Shown: positions 26,557 through 37,023, counted from the stretch's first letter. The stretch: 64,000 nt of DNA from Proteiniborus sp. DW1 (GCF_900095305.1 NZ_FMDO01000029.1:1-64000), one strand, 5' to 3'. A program made the numbers and translations. The notes: generated by a model from the letters alone, not told the origin.

Positions 26557-28818
26557 ATGAAGTTATGTTCTATTTGCAAGAAAAATATTGCTGTAATGCT
26601 AACTACAAAAATAGAAAATGGGAAAACTGAAATTACAGGAGTTTGTATGGAATGTGCCAAGAAAATGGGCTTACCTGTAATAGACCAACTTATGCAGCAA
26701 ATGAATATGAAGCCTGAAGAACTTGAAAATATAACTAATCAGATGAATAATGTTTTTCAGGATGCAGATATAGAAAAATTGGATTCAGAGAACCCAATTA
26801 TGAGTCTTTTTAGCAATATGTCAAATAAAGAGGACAACTCAGAGACTAAGGGTATAGATTCAGATTTAAAAGAAAAGGAATCTAATGTAAAGGATGAAAA
26901 AAAATCTCGTAGAAAGAAAAAGAAATATTTAGATACCTATGGAACGAATCTTACAAATAAGGCAATAGACAAACAAGTAGATAGAATTATTGGACGAAAT
27001 CGAGAAATTGATAGGGTAATTCAAATATTAAATAGAAGAACAAAAAACAATCCTGTACTTATTGGTGAACCAGGAGTGGGAAAAACTGCAATAGCTGAAG
27101 GATTAGCTGTTAGAATAGCTGAAAGACAAGTTCCTTCAAAGCTTTATGATGCGGAGGTGTATTTATTAGACTTAACTGCAATTGTAGCAGGTACCCAGTT
27201 TAGAGGACAGTTTGAAGGACGTATGAAAGCTATTATAGATGAAGCAAAAGAGCTAGGAAACATAATCTTAGTTATAGATGAAGTTCATAATATAATGGGT
27301 GCAGGAGAAGTTCATGGTGGAGTGATGAATGCTGCAAACATCCTAAAGCCATCTCTAGCTAAGGGAGAAATTCAGGTTATAGGCACTACGACCCTAGAGG
27401 AATATAGAAAGCATATTGAAAAGGACTCAGCATTAGAAAGAAGATTTCAGCCAGTATTAGTTGATGAGCCAACTGTGGAAGAGACTATTGAGATCTTAAA
27501 GGGAATAAAAGGCTATTACGAAGACTACCATAAGGTTCAGATAGCAGATGAAGTAATAGAATCTGCTGCAAGACTCTCTGAAAGATACATTACTGATAGA
27601 TTTCTGCCTGATAAGGCTATTGATGTAATTGATGAAGCTGGATCAAGAGTAAACTTGAAAAATAAAGGGTTTGTTGAGCTAGAGGCTTTGAGAGAAGAAT
27701 TAAAAAGAGTACAGGAATTAAAAGAGACTGCTGCATTTTCTGACGACTATGAAAAGGCTGCAGAATATAAGATGAGAGAATATGAGCTAGAAGATAAAAT
27801 TAGAGAAATTGAAAAGGAATGTTCAGAAATACATGTGACTGTTGATGATGTAGCCTATGTAATAGAATCTTGGACTAAGATCCCTGTTCAAAGAATCACA
27901 AAAGAAGAAGCTACTAAACTCTTAAACTTAGAGGCAATTTTGCACAAAAGAGTTATAGGCCAACATGAAGCAATAGTAAGCTTATCTAAAGCCATTAGAA
28001 GAAACCGTTCTGGATTTAGGAGAAAGAAAAAACCAGCATCCTTCATTTTTGTAGGACCTACTGGCGTAGGAAAGACTGAGTTAGCAAAGGCCCTTGCCAG
28101 TGAGCTGTTTGGAAGTGAAGAAGCTATGATACGTGTAGACATGTCTGAATTTATGGAAAAGCATACTGTATCTAAGCTTATAGGAGCTCCTCCGGGATAT
28201 GTAGGTTATGATGAAGGCGGACAATTAACAGAAAAGGTTAGAAGACGACCATATTCGGTTATATTACTAGATGAAATAGAAAAAGCACATCCAGATGTGT
28301 TTAATATGCTTCTTCAAATACTAGAAGATGGCAGACTTACTGATAACCAAGGTAGGACTGTTTTCTTTGAAAACACTATTATTATAATGACTTCTAATGC
28401 TGGAACTAGCTTTAACACAAGCACATTTGGTTTTGCAAGAGAAAACTATATAGCATTGGAGACTAGAGCAAAGGATGCACTAAGGCAAACATTTAGACCA
28501 GAATTTCTTAATAGAGTAGATGAGACCATAGTATTTACTCATTTATCTGCGGAAGAGTTACGCAAGATTGTTGATTTAATGCTTGAGGAAGTTGAAGAAG
28601 ATGTAAAAGCAAAGGACATGAATATTCATGTATCAGACAGAGCAAAGGACTTTTTAGTAGAAAAGGGATATGACCAAAAATATGGTGCTAGACCGTTAAG
28701 AAGAGCTATACAAAAATATATAGAAGATGAAATAGCAGAGCTGTATTTAAGAGATGAATTTACAAAGGGACATACCATAAATGTAGATGTGGAAGACGGA
28801 AATCTAGTTATTAAATAG
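26557..28818 (+). CDS. ClpE-like AAA+ ATPase (Clp protease ATP-binding subunit)
   Basis: HSP100 unfoldase of about 753 residues. The N-terminal zinc finger has Cys 4, 7, 30 and 33 (CSIC...CMEC), the mark of ClpE and of McsA-type adaptors. A charged linker follows, then AAA domain 1 (GEPGVGKT), a short UVR-like middle domain ([21 protein letters not shown]) and AAA domain 2 (GPTGVGKT). FGF in the second domain lies where the ClpP-docking loop is expected. ATG 26557 follows GAGGTGG; an earlier in-frame ATG at 26521 lies before that site. In Bacillus clpE is repressed by CtsR, but I see no CtsR operator here. It would unfold damaged proteins for ClpP. Confidence 0.88.
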   Translation: MKLCSICKKNIAVMLTTKIENGKTEITGVCMECAKKMGLPVIDQLMQQMNMKPEELENITNQMNNVFQDADIEKLDSENPIMSLFSNMSNKEDNSETKGIDSDLKEKESNVKDEKKSRRKKKKYLDTYGTNLTNKAIDKQVDRIIGRNREIDRVIQILNRRTKNNPVLIGEPGVGKTAIAEGLAVRIAERQVPSKLYDAEVYLLDLTAIVAGTQFRGQFEGRMKAIIDEAKELGNIILVIDEVHNIMGAGEVHGGVMNAANILKPSLAKGEIQVIGTTTLEEYRKHIEKDSALERRFQPVLVDEPTVEETIEILKGIKGYYEDYHKVQIADEVIESAARLSERYITDRFLPDKAIDVIDEAGSRVNLKNKGFVELEALREELKRVQELKETAAFSDDYEKAAEYKMREYELEDKIREIEKECSEIHVTVDDVAYVIESWTKIPVQRITKEEATKLLNLEAILHKRVIGQHEAIVSLSKAIRRNRSGFRRKKKPASFIFVGPTGVGKTELAKALASELFGSEEAMIRVDMSEFMEKHTVSKLIGAPPGYVGYDEGGQLTEKVRRRPYSVILLDEIEKAHPDVFNMLLQILEDGRLTDNQGRTVFFENTIIIMTSNAGTSFNTSTFGFARENYIALETRAKDALRQTFRPEFLNRVDETIVFTHLSAEELRKIVDLMLEEVEEDVKAKDMNIHVSDRAKDFLVEKGYDQKYGARPLRRAIQKYIEDEIAELYLRDEFTKGHTINVDVEDGNLVIK

Positions 28819-28847
28819 GCTGCTGAAAAGTTCAGCAGCTTACTTTT
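28819..28847 (+). terminator. Terminator after the clpE-like gene
   Basis: Nine-base-pair GCTGCTGAA/TTCAGCAGC stem with a three-base loop, beginning right after the stop codon. The tail TTACTTTT is only moderately T-rich. Confidence 0.75.
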
Positions 28848-28865
28848 GGAACATAGATAATATAA

Positions 28866-28894
28866 TTGAAATGGTAAATATTTTATGGTAGAAT
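28866..28894 (+). promoter_or_regulatory. Sigma-A promoter of sdaAB
   Basis: TTGAAA (28866-28871), 17-nt spacer, TAGAAT (28889-28894) with an extended TG one base upstream. It lies about 45 nt before the start codon. Confidence 0.75.
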
Positions 28895-28938
28895 TCGAGA
28901 AAATAAAACAAAAAAATATTAAGGAGAGGTGATTATCC

Positions 28939-29616
28939 ATGAGGGAATATAGTGTATTTGATATACTAGGACCTATTATGATTGGCCCTTCTAGCTCCCA
29001 TACAGCAGGTGCCGCTAGAATTGGTAAAGTTACTAGATATATTGCAGGAAGCAATTTTAATTCAGTTACATTTTATCTTCATGGTTCTTTTGCTAAAACC
29101 TACAAGGGACATGGTACAGACAGGGCTTTAGTTGCAGGAATTCTAGGGATGGAGCCTTATGATGAGAATTTGAAGAATTCATTAGAAATAGCTAATGAAA
29201 AAGGTGTTAAAATCAAGTTTATAGAAGCTGACTTAGGTATACAGCATGAGAATACAGTAAAGATTGTTGTTGATAAAAATGATGGAAGCAAAACGGAGGT
29301 AACTGGTTCATCTATTGGCGGGGGAAATATATTAATTACAAATGTAGACGGATTTAATGTTAAGATGACAGGAGATCACCCAACCTTAATCGTAGTACAA
29401 AATGATAAGAAAGGAATTATTAGTGAAGTCACTAGAGTACTTTCACAAAATGGTATAAATATTGGAATTATGAAGGTTAGAAGAAAGAAAAAGGGCGTAG
29501 AAGCTTACATGATTATAGAGACAGATGATGAGATCACCGAGGATGTAGTTAATCAGCTAAAAAATACAGAAAATGTTTTGGGAGTAAAAGTAATTAATCC
29601 AGTAAAGGTGAGGTGA
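28939..29616 (+). CDS. sdaAB: L-serine dehydratase, iron-sulfur-dependent, beta subunit
   Basis: Subunit of the anaerobic [4Fe-4S] serine dehydratase, which converts L-serine to pyruvate and ammonia. The 225-residue protein opens with DILGPIMIGPSSSHTAGAARIG, diagnostic for SdaAB. A C-terminal ACT domain (about 148-220) begins PTLIVVQNDKKGIISEVTRVL and may sense amino acids. It is followed after four nt by the alpha subunit. AAGGAGAGG precedes the ATG. It fits amino acid fermentation together with the peptide importer and peptidases. Confidence 0.95.
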   Translation: MREYSVFDILGPIMIGPSSSHTAGAARIGKVTRYIAGSNFNSVTFYLHGSFAKTYKGHGTDRALVAGILGMEPYDENLKNSLEIANEKGVKIKFIEADLGIQHENTVKIVVDKNDGSKTEVTGSSIGGGNILITNVDGFNVKMTGDHPTLIVVQNDKKGIISEVTRVLSQNGINIGIMKVRRKKKGVEAYMIIETDDEITEDVVNQLKNTENVLGVKVINPVKVR

Positions 29617-29620
29617 TAAA

Positions 29621-30493
29621 ATGTTTAACCATGGTTATGAATTATTAAAATTAACAGAAGAGTTTAATGTTAAGATATCTCAAATAGTAATAAAAAGAGA
29701 AAGTGAACTTTTGGAAATAACAGAATCAGAGCTAAGAGAAAGAATGAAGAGTGTCTTAAAAGTTATGAAAAGTTCTGCCCAAAAGAGCATTGATGAGGAA
29801 GTTAAATCAGTTGGTGGAATTATCGGTGGAGATGCTAAAAGAATTGAGACATATAGAAAGAAAGGAAAAACAATTTGTGGAGACATAGTAAATAAGGCTA
29901 TGGCTAGAGCATTTTCTACATCTGAAGTAAATGCAGCTATGGGAAGAATATGTGCGTCACCTACTGCTGGTTCTTCTGGAATCATTCCTGCAGCAATAAT
30001 AACAGTTGCAGAAGAGCTTGGTTTAGGAGAAGAAGAGATGATAGATGCAATGTTTACATCAGCAGGAATTGGAACTATAATAGCCTCAAATGCTACTGTA
30101 GCAGGAGCAGAAGGAGGGTGTCAGGCAGAGTGTGGTTCTGCTGCTGCAATGGCTGCAGCTGCCATAGTAGAAATGGCAGGAGGAACACCAGAAATGTCTC
30201 TTCATGCTGCTGCAACTGCCATAAAAAATGTATTAGGCTTAGTATGTGACCCTATAGCAGGACTTGTAGAAGCTCCTTGTGCTAAAAGAAATGCATCTGG
30301 TGTAGCAAATGCTATGATATCAGCTGACTTGGCTTTAGCCGGAGTTAAAAGTATAGTTCCATTTGATGAAGTTGTAGATGCAATGTATAGAGTTGGAAAA
30401 TCTCTTCCTATGGAATTAAGAGAAACAGCTTTAGGAGGATTAGCAACTACTGAAACAGGAAAGGCTATAAATAAAAGGATTTTTGGAGAGTAA
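29621..30493 (+). CDS. sdaAA: L-serine dehydratase, iron-sulfur-dependent, alpha subunit
   Basis: Catalytic subunit of the same enzyme, 290 residues. Cluster-region cysteines appear in GRICASPTAGSSGI, GGCQAECGSA, CDPIAGLVEAPC and nearby, matching the SdaAA pattern of cysteines around an oxygen-labile [4Fe-4S] cluster. An AAGGTGAGG site overlaps the end of sdaAB, so translation is coupled. mnmA paralogue 2 follows 44 nt downstream with no terminator, so it may be read from the same transcript. Confidence 0.95.
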   Translation: MFNHGYELLKLTEEFNVKISQIVIKRESELLEITESELRERMKSVLKVMKSSAQKSIDEEVKSVGGIIGGDAKRIETYRKKGKTICGDIVNKAMARAFSTSEVNAAMGRICASPTAGSSGIIPAAIITVAEELGLGEEEMIDAMFTSAGIGTIIASNATVAGAEGGCQAECGSAAAMAAAAIVEMAGGTPEMSLHAAATAIKNVLGLVCDPIAGLVEAPCAKRNASGVANAMISADLALAGVKSIVPFDEVVDAMYRVGKSLPMELRETALGGLATTETGKAINKRIFGE

Positions 30494-30537
30494 AGAGGAA
30501 ACAATAGAAATTGAATAAACGGTAAGGAATGATATGA

Positions 30538-31635
<1,098 letters not shown>

Positions 31636-31824
31636 AGTTTAAAAGTGATAATCATGTAAGGACTGCTATTAAGAACTAGATGATTTATGGAAAGTTTAGC
31701 AATAGTATAACGGTAGTTGAACGATAACCAACAGTGGTTGAATAGTTTGACTACTGTTCTACTATGTTAATCATGAATAAATTCCAAAAAATTATTTTTA
31801 ATTACATAATAAGGGGTGTATAAG

Positions 31825-33282
31825 ATGAGTAGAGTGTTAGAAAATCTTGAACCAAAAGCTGTTTTTAGTTTCTTTGAGGACATGACTCAAATTCCGAGGT
31901 GTTCAGGTAATGAGAAGGCTATAAGTGACTATCTAGTAGAATTTGCAAAGAAAAGAAGCCTAGAAGTAATTCAAGATGAGGCATTAAATGTCATAATAAA
32001 AAAGCCTGGTACTAAAGGATATGAAAATGCACCAACAGTAATTTTGCAGGGTCACATGGATATGGTTTGCGAAAAAAATAAAGATACAGATCATGATTTC
32101 TCTACTGATCCATTAAAACTAAGGGTAGTAGATGATATGTTAATGGCAACAGGAACTACATTAGGAGCAGACAATGGTATAGCTGTAGCATACGCATTGG
32201 CTATATTAGATTCTAACGAAATTTCACATCCGCCACTAGAAGTACTTATAACTACTGAAGAAGAAACTGGAATGGGTGGAGCAAATAGCCTTGATCCTAG
32301 TAATTTAAAGGGGAAAATATTAATAAATATAGATTCTGAAGAAGAGGGTACACTTTTAGTAAGCTGTGCAGGAGGCATTAGAAATATTATTAGTATACCT
32401 ATTGAATGGAATGATTCACCAAAGGACTACCTGGTATATGACTTAAGGGTAAGAGGATTAAAGGGTGGACATTCTGGAATGGAAATCAATAAAGAAAGAG
32501 GAAACTCCAATATTATATTAGGAAGAGTCCTTAAAGAAATATCGACTAATAATGATATTTATCTAGCAGCAATTAGCGGTGGAGCTAAGATGAATGCCAT
32601 ACCTAGGGAAAGCGATGCTGTCTTATTAGTAAATAGTAATGGTAGAGCTAAGGTTGAAGAAGAAATAGCAGAATGGAATAAGATTATAGGGAATGAACTA
32701 AAAACAGCTGATCCAGATCTAAGAATAGAATTAGAACTATCAAATTCTACATATGAAAAAGTATTTTCTAAAGAAACAATGAAAAAAGTATTGACTGCAT
32801 TAGTTTTAATCCCAAATGGCGTACAGACCATGAGTATGGAAATTGAAGGATTAGTTCAAAGTTCAACGAATCTAGGAGTTTTAACTACTACTGAAAAAGA
32901 AGTTTCATTAGAATGTGCTATAAGAAGCTCTGTTAGAACTCTAAAACTGGACATTGTAAGGAAAATGGAAGCATTAGCGGATTTAATTGGTGCCAGAACA
33001 TCAAGCGAGGGAGATTACCCTGCTTGGGAGTATAGAAAAGATTCATATATAAGAGAAGTATTTGTTGATACATACAAGAGAATGTACGGTAAGGAGCCAA
33101 TAATAACAGCTATACATGCAGGTCTTGAATGCGGTCTTTTTGATGAAAAGCTTGATAATGTAGACATGATTTCACTTGGACCAAATATGTATGATGTACA
33201 TACACCAAACGAGCATGTCAGCATATCATCTACAAAGAGAGTTTGGGAGTATTTGCTAGAAGTTCTTAAGTCAATCAAATAA
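31825..33282 (+). CDS. pepD: Aminoacyl-histidine dipeptidase (PepD, M20C)
   Basis: Zinc dipeptidase that cleaves Xaa-His and other dipeptides in the cytosol, 485 residues. Metal-site segments are GHMDMV (His77, Asp79), LGADNGIA and TEEETGMGGA, followed by the lid domain and a late ligand region THAGLECG-like (IHAGLECGLF). ATG 31825 is chosen: AAGGGG lies eight nt upstream, and an in-frame GTG at 31816 sits on that site. It has its own transcription unit after a 189-nt gap containing only a weak hairpin. It completes breakdown of imported peptides. Confidence 0.93.
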   Translation: MSRVLENLEPKAVFSFFEDMTQIPRCSGNEKAISDYLVEFAKKRSLEVIQDEALNVIIKKPGTKGYENAPTVILQGHMDMVCEKNKDTDHDFSTDPLKLRVVDDMLMATGTTLGADNGIAVAYALAILDSNEISHPPLEVLITTEEETGMGGANSLDPSNLKGKILINIDSEEEGTLLVSCAGGIRNIISIPIEWNDSPKDYLVYDLRVRGLKGGHSGMEINKERGNSNIILGRVLKEISTNNDIYLAAISGGAKMNAIPRESDAVLLVNSNGRAKVEEEIAEWNKIIGNELKTADPDLRIELELSNSTYEKVFSKETMKKVLTALVLIPNGVQTMSMEIEGLVQSSTNLGVLTTTEKEVSLECAIRSSVRTLKLDIVRKMEALADLIGARTSSEGDYPAWEYRKDSYIREVFVDTYKRMYGKEPIITAIHAGLECGLFDEKLDNVDMISLGPNMYDVHTPNEHVSISSTKRVWEYLLEVLKSIK

Positions 33283-33353
33283 TTTATAAGAAAATTTTAC
33301 ATTTTACTATATACTAATTCTAGGGAATGATATATCATATAAAATATACATAC

Positions 33354-33513
33354 TTTTATGACCTAACCCGATTGTTTCGGATGCTTTTCTGAAAGAATCG
33401 TAGGTAGGTCAAACGCACCGAGCACCAACCCTATTGTAGGTTTATGATAGGAGTGTCCGCTAGGACCAAATTTATGGAGGATAGTCGAGCAAATAAATTT
33501 GTGTTGCAAGACT
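33354..33513 (+). repeat. Structured repeat element, copy A (with 41-nt insertion)
   Basis: About 160 nt sharing its frame with copy B at 33969. TGACCTAACC pairs with GGTAGGTCA around an inner CGATT...AATCG hairpin. An invariant stretch, GTAGGTCAAACGCACCGAGC, continues to ACCAA. A second arm, CAAATTTAT/ATAAATTTG, is closed by GCAC...GTGTTGC. Relative to copy B it carries an extra 41 nt (33429-33469) that themselves form CCTAT/ATAGG and GTCC/GGAC hairpins. It ends 41 nt before the DUF1292 start. It may be a cis-regulatory leader or a small palindromic mobile element. Confidence 0.75.
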
Positions 33514-33554
33514 GTGGGAAAAGTATGAAATAAATAATAAAGGAGAATGAAAAT

Positions 33555-33920
33555 ATGACAGACAATAAACATAAAGATGGTTGCTGCTGTGGACACGACC
33601 ACGAGCATGAACATGATGGATGCGGCTGTGGTCATGACCATGAAGAAATGGAAATAATGACATTGACTTTAGATGATGGTACTGATATGGAATGTCAGGT
33701 TTTAGGAGTATTCGGAGTAGAAGACAAAGAGTATATAGCTCTACTTCCTTTAGAAGAGGAGAATGTCTTACTATACAAATATAGTGAAACTGAAGAGAGT
33801 ATAGAACTAGAAACTATTGAAGATGACAGCGAGTACGACCTTGTTGTAGAAGCCTTCTATGAATTATTCAGCGACGATGAAGATTATGAAGATTATGACG
33901 AAGAGGAAGACGAAGAATAA
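33555..33920 (+). CDS. DUF1292 protein with His/Cys-rich metal-binding N-terminus
   Basis: Protein of 121 residues. The first 32 residues are packed with CCCGHDHEHEHDGCGCGHDH, a probable transition-metal-binding tail. Residues 35-95 match the DUF1292/UPF0473 fold (LTLDDGTDMECQVLGVF...YIALLPLEEENVLLYKY), and the last 25 residues are strongly acidic. Ordinary DUF1292 proteins lack the His/Cys tail in most Firmicutes. AAGGAG lies nine nt before the ATG. The gene lies between two copies of the structured repeat and ends in a terminator. Function is unknown; metal storage or delivery is a guess from composition. Confidence 0.8.
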   Translation: MTDNKHKDGCCCGHDHEHEHDGCGCGHDHEEMEIMTLTLDDGTDMECQVLGVFGVEDKEYIALLPLEEENVLLYKYSETEESIELETIEDDSEYDLVVEAFYELFSDDEDYEDYDEEEDEE

Positions 33921-33935
33921 ACTAGGCTAAAATAT

Positions 33936-33972
33936 AAGTACTTCGGGGTAGTAACCGAGGTACTTGTTTTTT
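33936..33972 (+). terminator. Terminator after the DUF1292 gene
   Basis: Eleven-base-pair AAGTACTTCGG/CCGAGGTACTT stem with one wobble pair, eight-base loop, then GTTTTTT. Its T-run abuts copy B of the structured repeat. Confidence 0.9.
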
Positions 33973-34087
33973 ATGACCTAACCCGATTTTCTGAATGCTT
34001 TTTTCAGAAAATCGATGGTAGGTCAAACGCACCGAGCACCAAATTCATGTGAGCGATAGCGAGCAAATGAATTTGTGTTGCGAGACT
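33969..34087 (+). repeat. Structured repeat element, copy B (short form)
   Basis: About 119 nt. The same P1 (TGACCTA/TAGGTCA) is present, with a fully paired inner hairpin CGATTTTCTGA/TCAGAAAATCG and the same invariant core through GCACCGAGCACCAA. The terminal arm is CAAATTCAT/ATGAATTTG, where one pair is C-G instead of the T-A of copy A. It ends 24 nt before the M18 aminopeptidase start. Confidence 0.75.
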
Positions 34088-34111
34088 TCAATTAGTATAG
34101 GAGGGGAAAAC

Positions 34112-35413
34112 ATGACTAAAGAGTTAGATTTTGCACAGAAGCTTATTGATTTCATATATGAAAGCCCAAGTAACTTTCATGTAGTGAAAAATATTGGGAC
34201 CATGCTAGATAAGAAAGGCTTTAAGAAGTTAGATATTAGAGAAAGATGGAATATCGAAAAGGGTGGCAAATATTATATTGAAAAGAATGGAACTGCATTA
34301 ATAGGTTTTGTAGTAGGAAACGGAGAGCTTGAAGAAGAAGGATTTAGAATCATAGGTGCTCATACAGATGCTCCAACTTTTAGAATTAAGCCAAATCCAG
34401 AAATAGTTGTGGAAAATAATTATCTAAAGCTCAATGTAGAAACCTATGGTGGTCCCATATTATCTACTTGGCTAGACAGACCACTTGGAATAGCAGGAAG
34501 GGTTAGCTTAAAATCTGAAAACCCATTATATCCAAATAATAAATTGATAAATATAAATAGACCGGTACTTATAATACCAAATCTAGCTATACATATGAAT
34601 AGAAATGTAAACGAGGGAGTAGAGCTTAACAAGCAAAAAGATATGCTACCTTTACTTTCTCTAATTGACAAGGAATTTAACAAGGATAATTATTTATTAA
34701 AGCTAGTAGCTCAAGAATTAAATGTAGAACCTAGTGAAATAATAGACTTTGATTTATTCTTATATGAATTTGAAAAGGGAAGGATTATAGGCTTAAATAA
34801 TGAGTTTATTTCATGTGGTAGACTTGATGATTTGGCTATGGTACATGCTGGAATAGAAGCACTAATTGAATCCACTGACTCTAATGCTACTAAAGTTATG
34901 GTATGTTTTGATAATGAAGAAATTGGAAGTAGTACTAAGCAGGGTGCTGATTCACCAATGCTTAAAACTGTATTAGAAAGAATAGTATATGGGCTTGGAA
35001 AAGACAAAGAAGATTTTTTCAGAGCTTTGTATAGTTCATTTATTATTTCCTCGGATATGGCCCATGCACTACATCCAAACCATACTGATAAGCATGACCC
35101 TACAAATAGACCTATAATAAATAAGGGACCAGTAATAAAGATAAATGCAAATCAGTCATATACAACTGATAGTGACTCAAGTGCTGTATATGAAAAACTA
35201 TGCGAAAGAGCTGGAGTACCAGTTCAAAAATTTGTAAATAGATCTGACCTAAGAGGAGGGTCTACTATTGGTCCAATATCCTCTACACATCTAGATATCC
35301 GTTCAATAGATATAGGAAATCCAATGCTTTCTATGCATTCTATTAGGGAGCTAGGAGGAGTATTAGATCACTATTATATTAAGAAATCCTTTGATGAGTT
35401 TTATAAATTATAA
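34112..35413 (+). CDS. M18 family aminopeptidase
   Basis: Cytosolic dodecameric-type metal aminopeptidase that removes N-terminal, often acidic, residues from peptides; 433 residues. Metal-site motifs: GAHTDAP (His84, Asp86), GRLDDLAM, DNEEIGSST and SSDMAHALHPN, with DLRGGSTIGPI near the end. ATG at 34112 follows GGAGGGG by five nt; the upstream in-frame sequence back to 34049 lies inside the structured repeat and is not plausibly coding. It is one of five peptidases in this window. Confidence 0.93.
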   Translation: MTKELDFAQKLIDFIYESPSNFHVVKNIGTMLDKKGFKKLDIRERWNIEKGGKYYIEKNGTALIGFVVGNGELEEEGFRIIGAHTDAPTFRIKPNPEIVVENNYLKLNVETYGGPILSTWLDRPLGIAGRVSLKSENPLYPNNKLININRPVLIIPNLAIHMNRNVNEGVELNKQKDMLPLLSLIDKEFNKDNYLLKLVAQELNVEPSEIIDFDLFLYEFEKGRIIGLNNEFISCGRLDDLAMVHAGIEALIESTDSNATKVMVCFDNEEIGSSTKQGADSPMLKTVLERIVYGLGKDKEDFFRALYSSFIISSDMAHALHPNHTDKHDPTNRPIINKGPVIKINANQSYTTDSDSSAVYEKLCERAGVPVQKFVNRSDLRGGSTIGPISSTHLDIRSIDIGNPMLSMHSIRELGGVLDHYYIKKSFDEFYKL

Positions 35414-35430
35414 AGCTTGATAGATTATAT

Positions 35431-35456
35431 TAGATCCTTCGCTACATCCAAGATGA
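35431..35456. repeat. Degenerate short interspersed repeat
   Basis: TAGATCCTTCGCTACATCCA followed by AGATGA resembles the GATTCTTCGCT...CAGAATGACA motif found in other intergenic gaps here. Single, degenerate copy. Confidence 0.4.
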
Positions 35457-35527
35457 CTATAGAATGTTAAGTTGGGTGATGGGAAGGGTCTATTATTATC
35501 ATTCCTATACATAGGAAGGTGAAACCA

Positions 35528-36160
35528 TTGAGTATAATTACAAAAATAGAGCAGCAAAAAAAGAATATCCATAGATATTCTATATTTTTAGATGAAGAAT
35601 ATTCTTTTTCAGTTAGCGAGGACACACTTGTAAAGCTAAGACTAAGAAAGGGAATGGAAGTTGATAAAGAACAATTAGACTATATTTTAGAACAAGAGGA
35701 GATAAACTCATGTAAAGCCTTTGGATTGAAGCTACTAAGCCATAAGGCGAGAAATGAGTATGAAATTAAGGACAAGATGACTAAGAAAGGCTTCAATGAA
35801 GAAGCTATAAGAAAAGCAATGAAATATTTAAAAGAACAAAAATATATTAATGATGAAGAATATGCAAGGAGCTATGTAAAGGATAAAGTAAATATAAAAA
35901 AGCTAGGATATGTTCGAATTAAGAACGAGCTTTTCCAAAAGCGTATTGATAGTGAAATTATTGAAGGTACATTAAGTGAACTCATTGATATGGATGCTGA
36001 GTATAAAAGAGCCTTAGAATTAGCAGAGAAGAAAATGAGTACTACCTACAAGAATGATGATACTCAAGCTGCATATCGAAAGTTAGGTGGATTTTTGCAG
36101 AGAAGAGGGTATTCTATGGATACTATTATAAAAGTACTCAACGAAATCTTCAAAACATGA
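35528..36160 (+). CDS. recX: RecX family regulatory protein
   Basis: RecA modulator of about 210 residues built of three-helix repeats. Typical phrases are ALKLLSHKARNEYEIKDKM-like (GLKLLSHKARNEYEIKDKM), KYLKEQKYINDEEYARSYV and KLGGFLQRRGYSMDTIIKVL. It keeps RecA filaments in check during recombination and repair. TTG 35528 gives good spacing from AGGAAGGTG; a GTG at 35519 overlaps that site. recA itself is not in the window. Its stop is close to the phosphatase gene, so the two may be co-transcribed. Confidence 0.88.
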   Translation: MSIITKIEQQKKNIHRYSIFLDEEYSFSVSEDTLVKLRLRKGMEVDKEQLDYILEQEEINSCKAFGLKLLSHKARNEYEIKDKMTKKGFNEEAIRKAMKYLKEQKYINDEEYARSYVKDKVNIKKLGYVRIKNELFQKRIDSEIIEGTLSELIDMDAEYKRALELAEKKMSTTYKNDDTQAAYRKLGGFLQRRGYSMDTIIKVLNEIFKT

Positions 36161-36186
36161 TTAAACATATATTAAGGGGTGCGACT

Positions 36187-37023
36187 ATGAATTATAAGCT
36201 TGTTGCTATTGACTTAGACGGTACCTTGCTTACAGAGGAAAAAAGAATCCCTTCAAAAAATGCAGATGTCTTAAGGAAGCTATCAGATAAAGGGATTGAA
36301 ATAATTATTGCAACTGGAAGAAGGTATTGGTCTGCTAGAAAGTTCATGAGAGAAATTAATATGAATCTAACTGTTGTAGCAAACAATGGAACAATAATAA
36401 GAAGTATGAATGATGATAAAGCAATACTAAATAAGTATTTAAATAAAGAAGACTTTTATGAATTGGTAAGGGAAGGAAGAAAAAGGGGCTTATACCCAAT
36501 TATCCACGTTGATCATTTTGAAGAGGGCTATGATATAATGATTGAATTAGACAAGGAACACGAAAAGTACTCATCCTATCTATATGATATACCTGATAGA
36601 TATAAGCAAATAGAGGATTTACTTTTATATGAGAATCCTAGGGTATTGTCAGTAGTGTTCCCTGGAGATATTAAATTACTTAAGGATTTTCATGGGCTGC
36701 TTAATAATACCCATAAAGATAAATATTGTTCTCATGTATTGACTAGTTTAAGCAAAGTTGGCCCAATATTAGAGGTTATGGGTCCTTTAGGGTCAAAATG
36801 GAAGACATTATTAGACTATACTAGACAAAAGGGAATAAATGAAAAAGAAATAGTAGCCATTGGTGATGATGATAATGACATAGAAATGATTCAAAATGCA
36901 GGTATAGGAATAGGTATGAAAAATGCTTCTCCAGGAGTAAAGAAAGTCGCCGATATGATTACAGAAAAGACAAATGATGAGTGTGGAGTGGCTGAAGTTT
37001 TAACTAAGGTTTTTGGACTATAA
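36187..37023 (+). CDS. Cof-type HAD-superfamily phosphatase
   Basis: Soluble HAD hydrolase of 278 residues with motif I DLDGTLL (nucleophile Asp9 and acid Asp11), motif II in IIATGRRYWSAR, and motif IV GDDDNDIEMI. The C2B cap typical of Cof/YidA sugar-phosphate phosphatases lies between about residues 85 and 195. ATG 36187 follows AGGGGTG; an earlier ATG at 36157 overlaps the recX stop but lacks its own site. The substrate is unknown, probably a phosphorylated sugar or cofactor. Confidence 0.9.
   Translation: MNYKLVAIDLDGTLLTEEKRIPSKNADVLRKLSDKGIEIIIATGRRYWSARKFMREINMNLTVVANNGTIIRSMNDDKAILNKYLNKEDFYELVREGRKRGLYPIIHVDHFEEGYDIMIELDKEHEKYSSYLYDIPDRYKQIEDLLLYENPRVLSVVFPGDIKLLKDFHGLLNNTHKDKYCSHVLTSLSKVGPILEVMGPLGSKWKTLLDYTRQKGINEKEIVAIGDDDNDIEMIQNAGIGIGMKNASPGVKKVADMITEKTNDECGVAEVLTKVFGL

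Noticed and set aside
29950-30249. Second plus-strand frame inside sdaAA
   Set aside because: Cys/Ser/Arg-rich shadow of the Ala-rich catalytic region; the sdaAA frame is certain.
31636-31824. Possible regulatory hairpin (AACAGT.../...ACTGTT) before pepD
   Set aside because: Short, interrupted pairing without a T-run or relation to the ribosome binding site; probably chance in AT-rich DNA.
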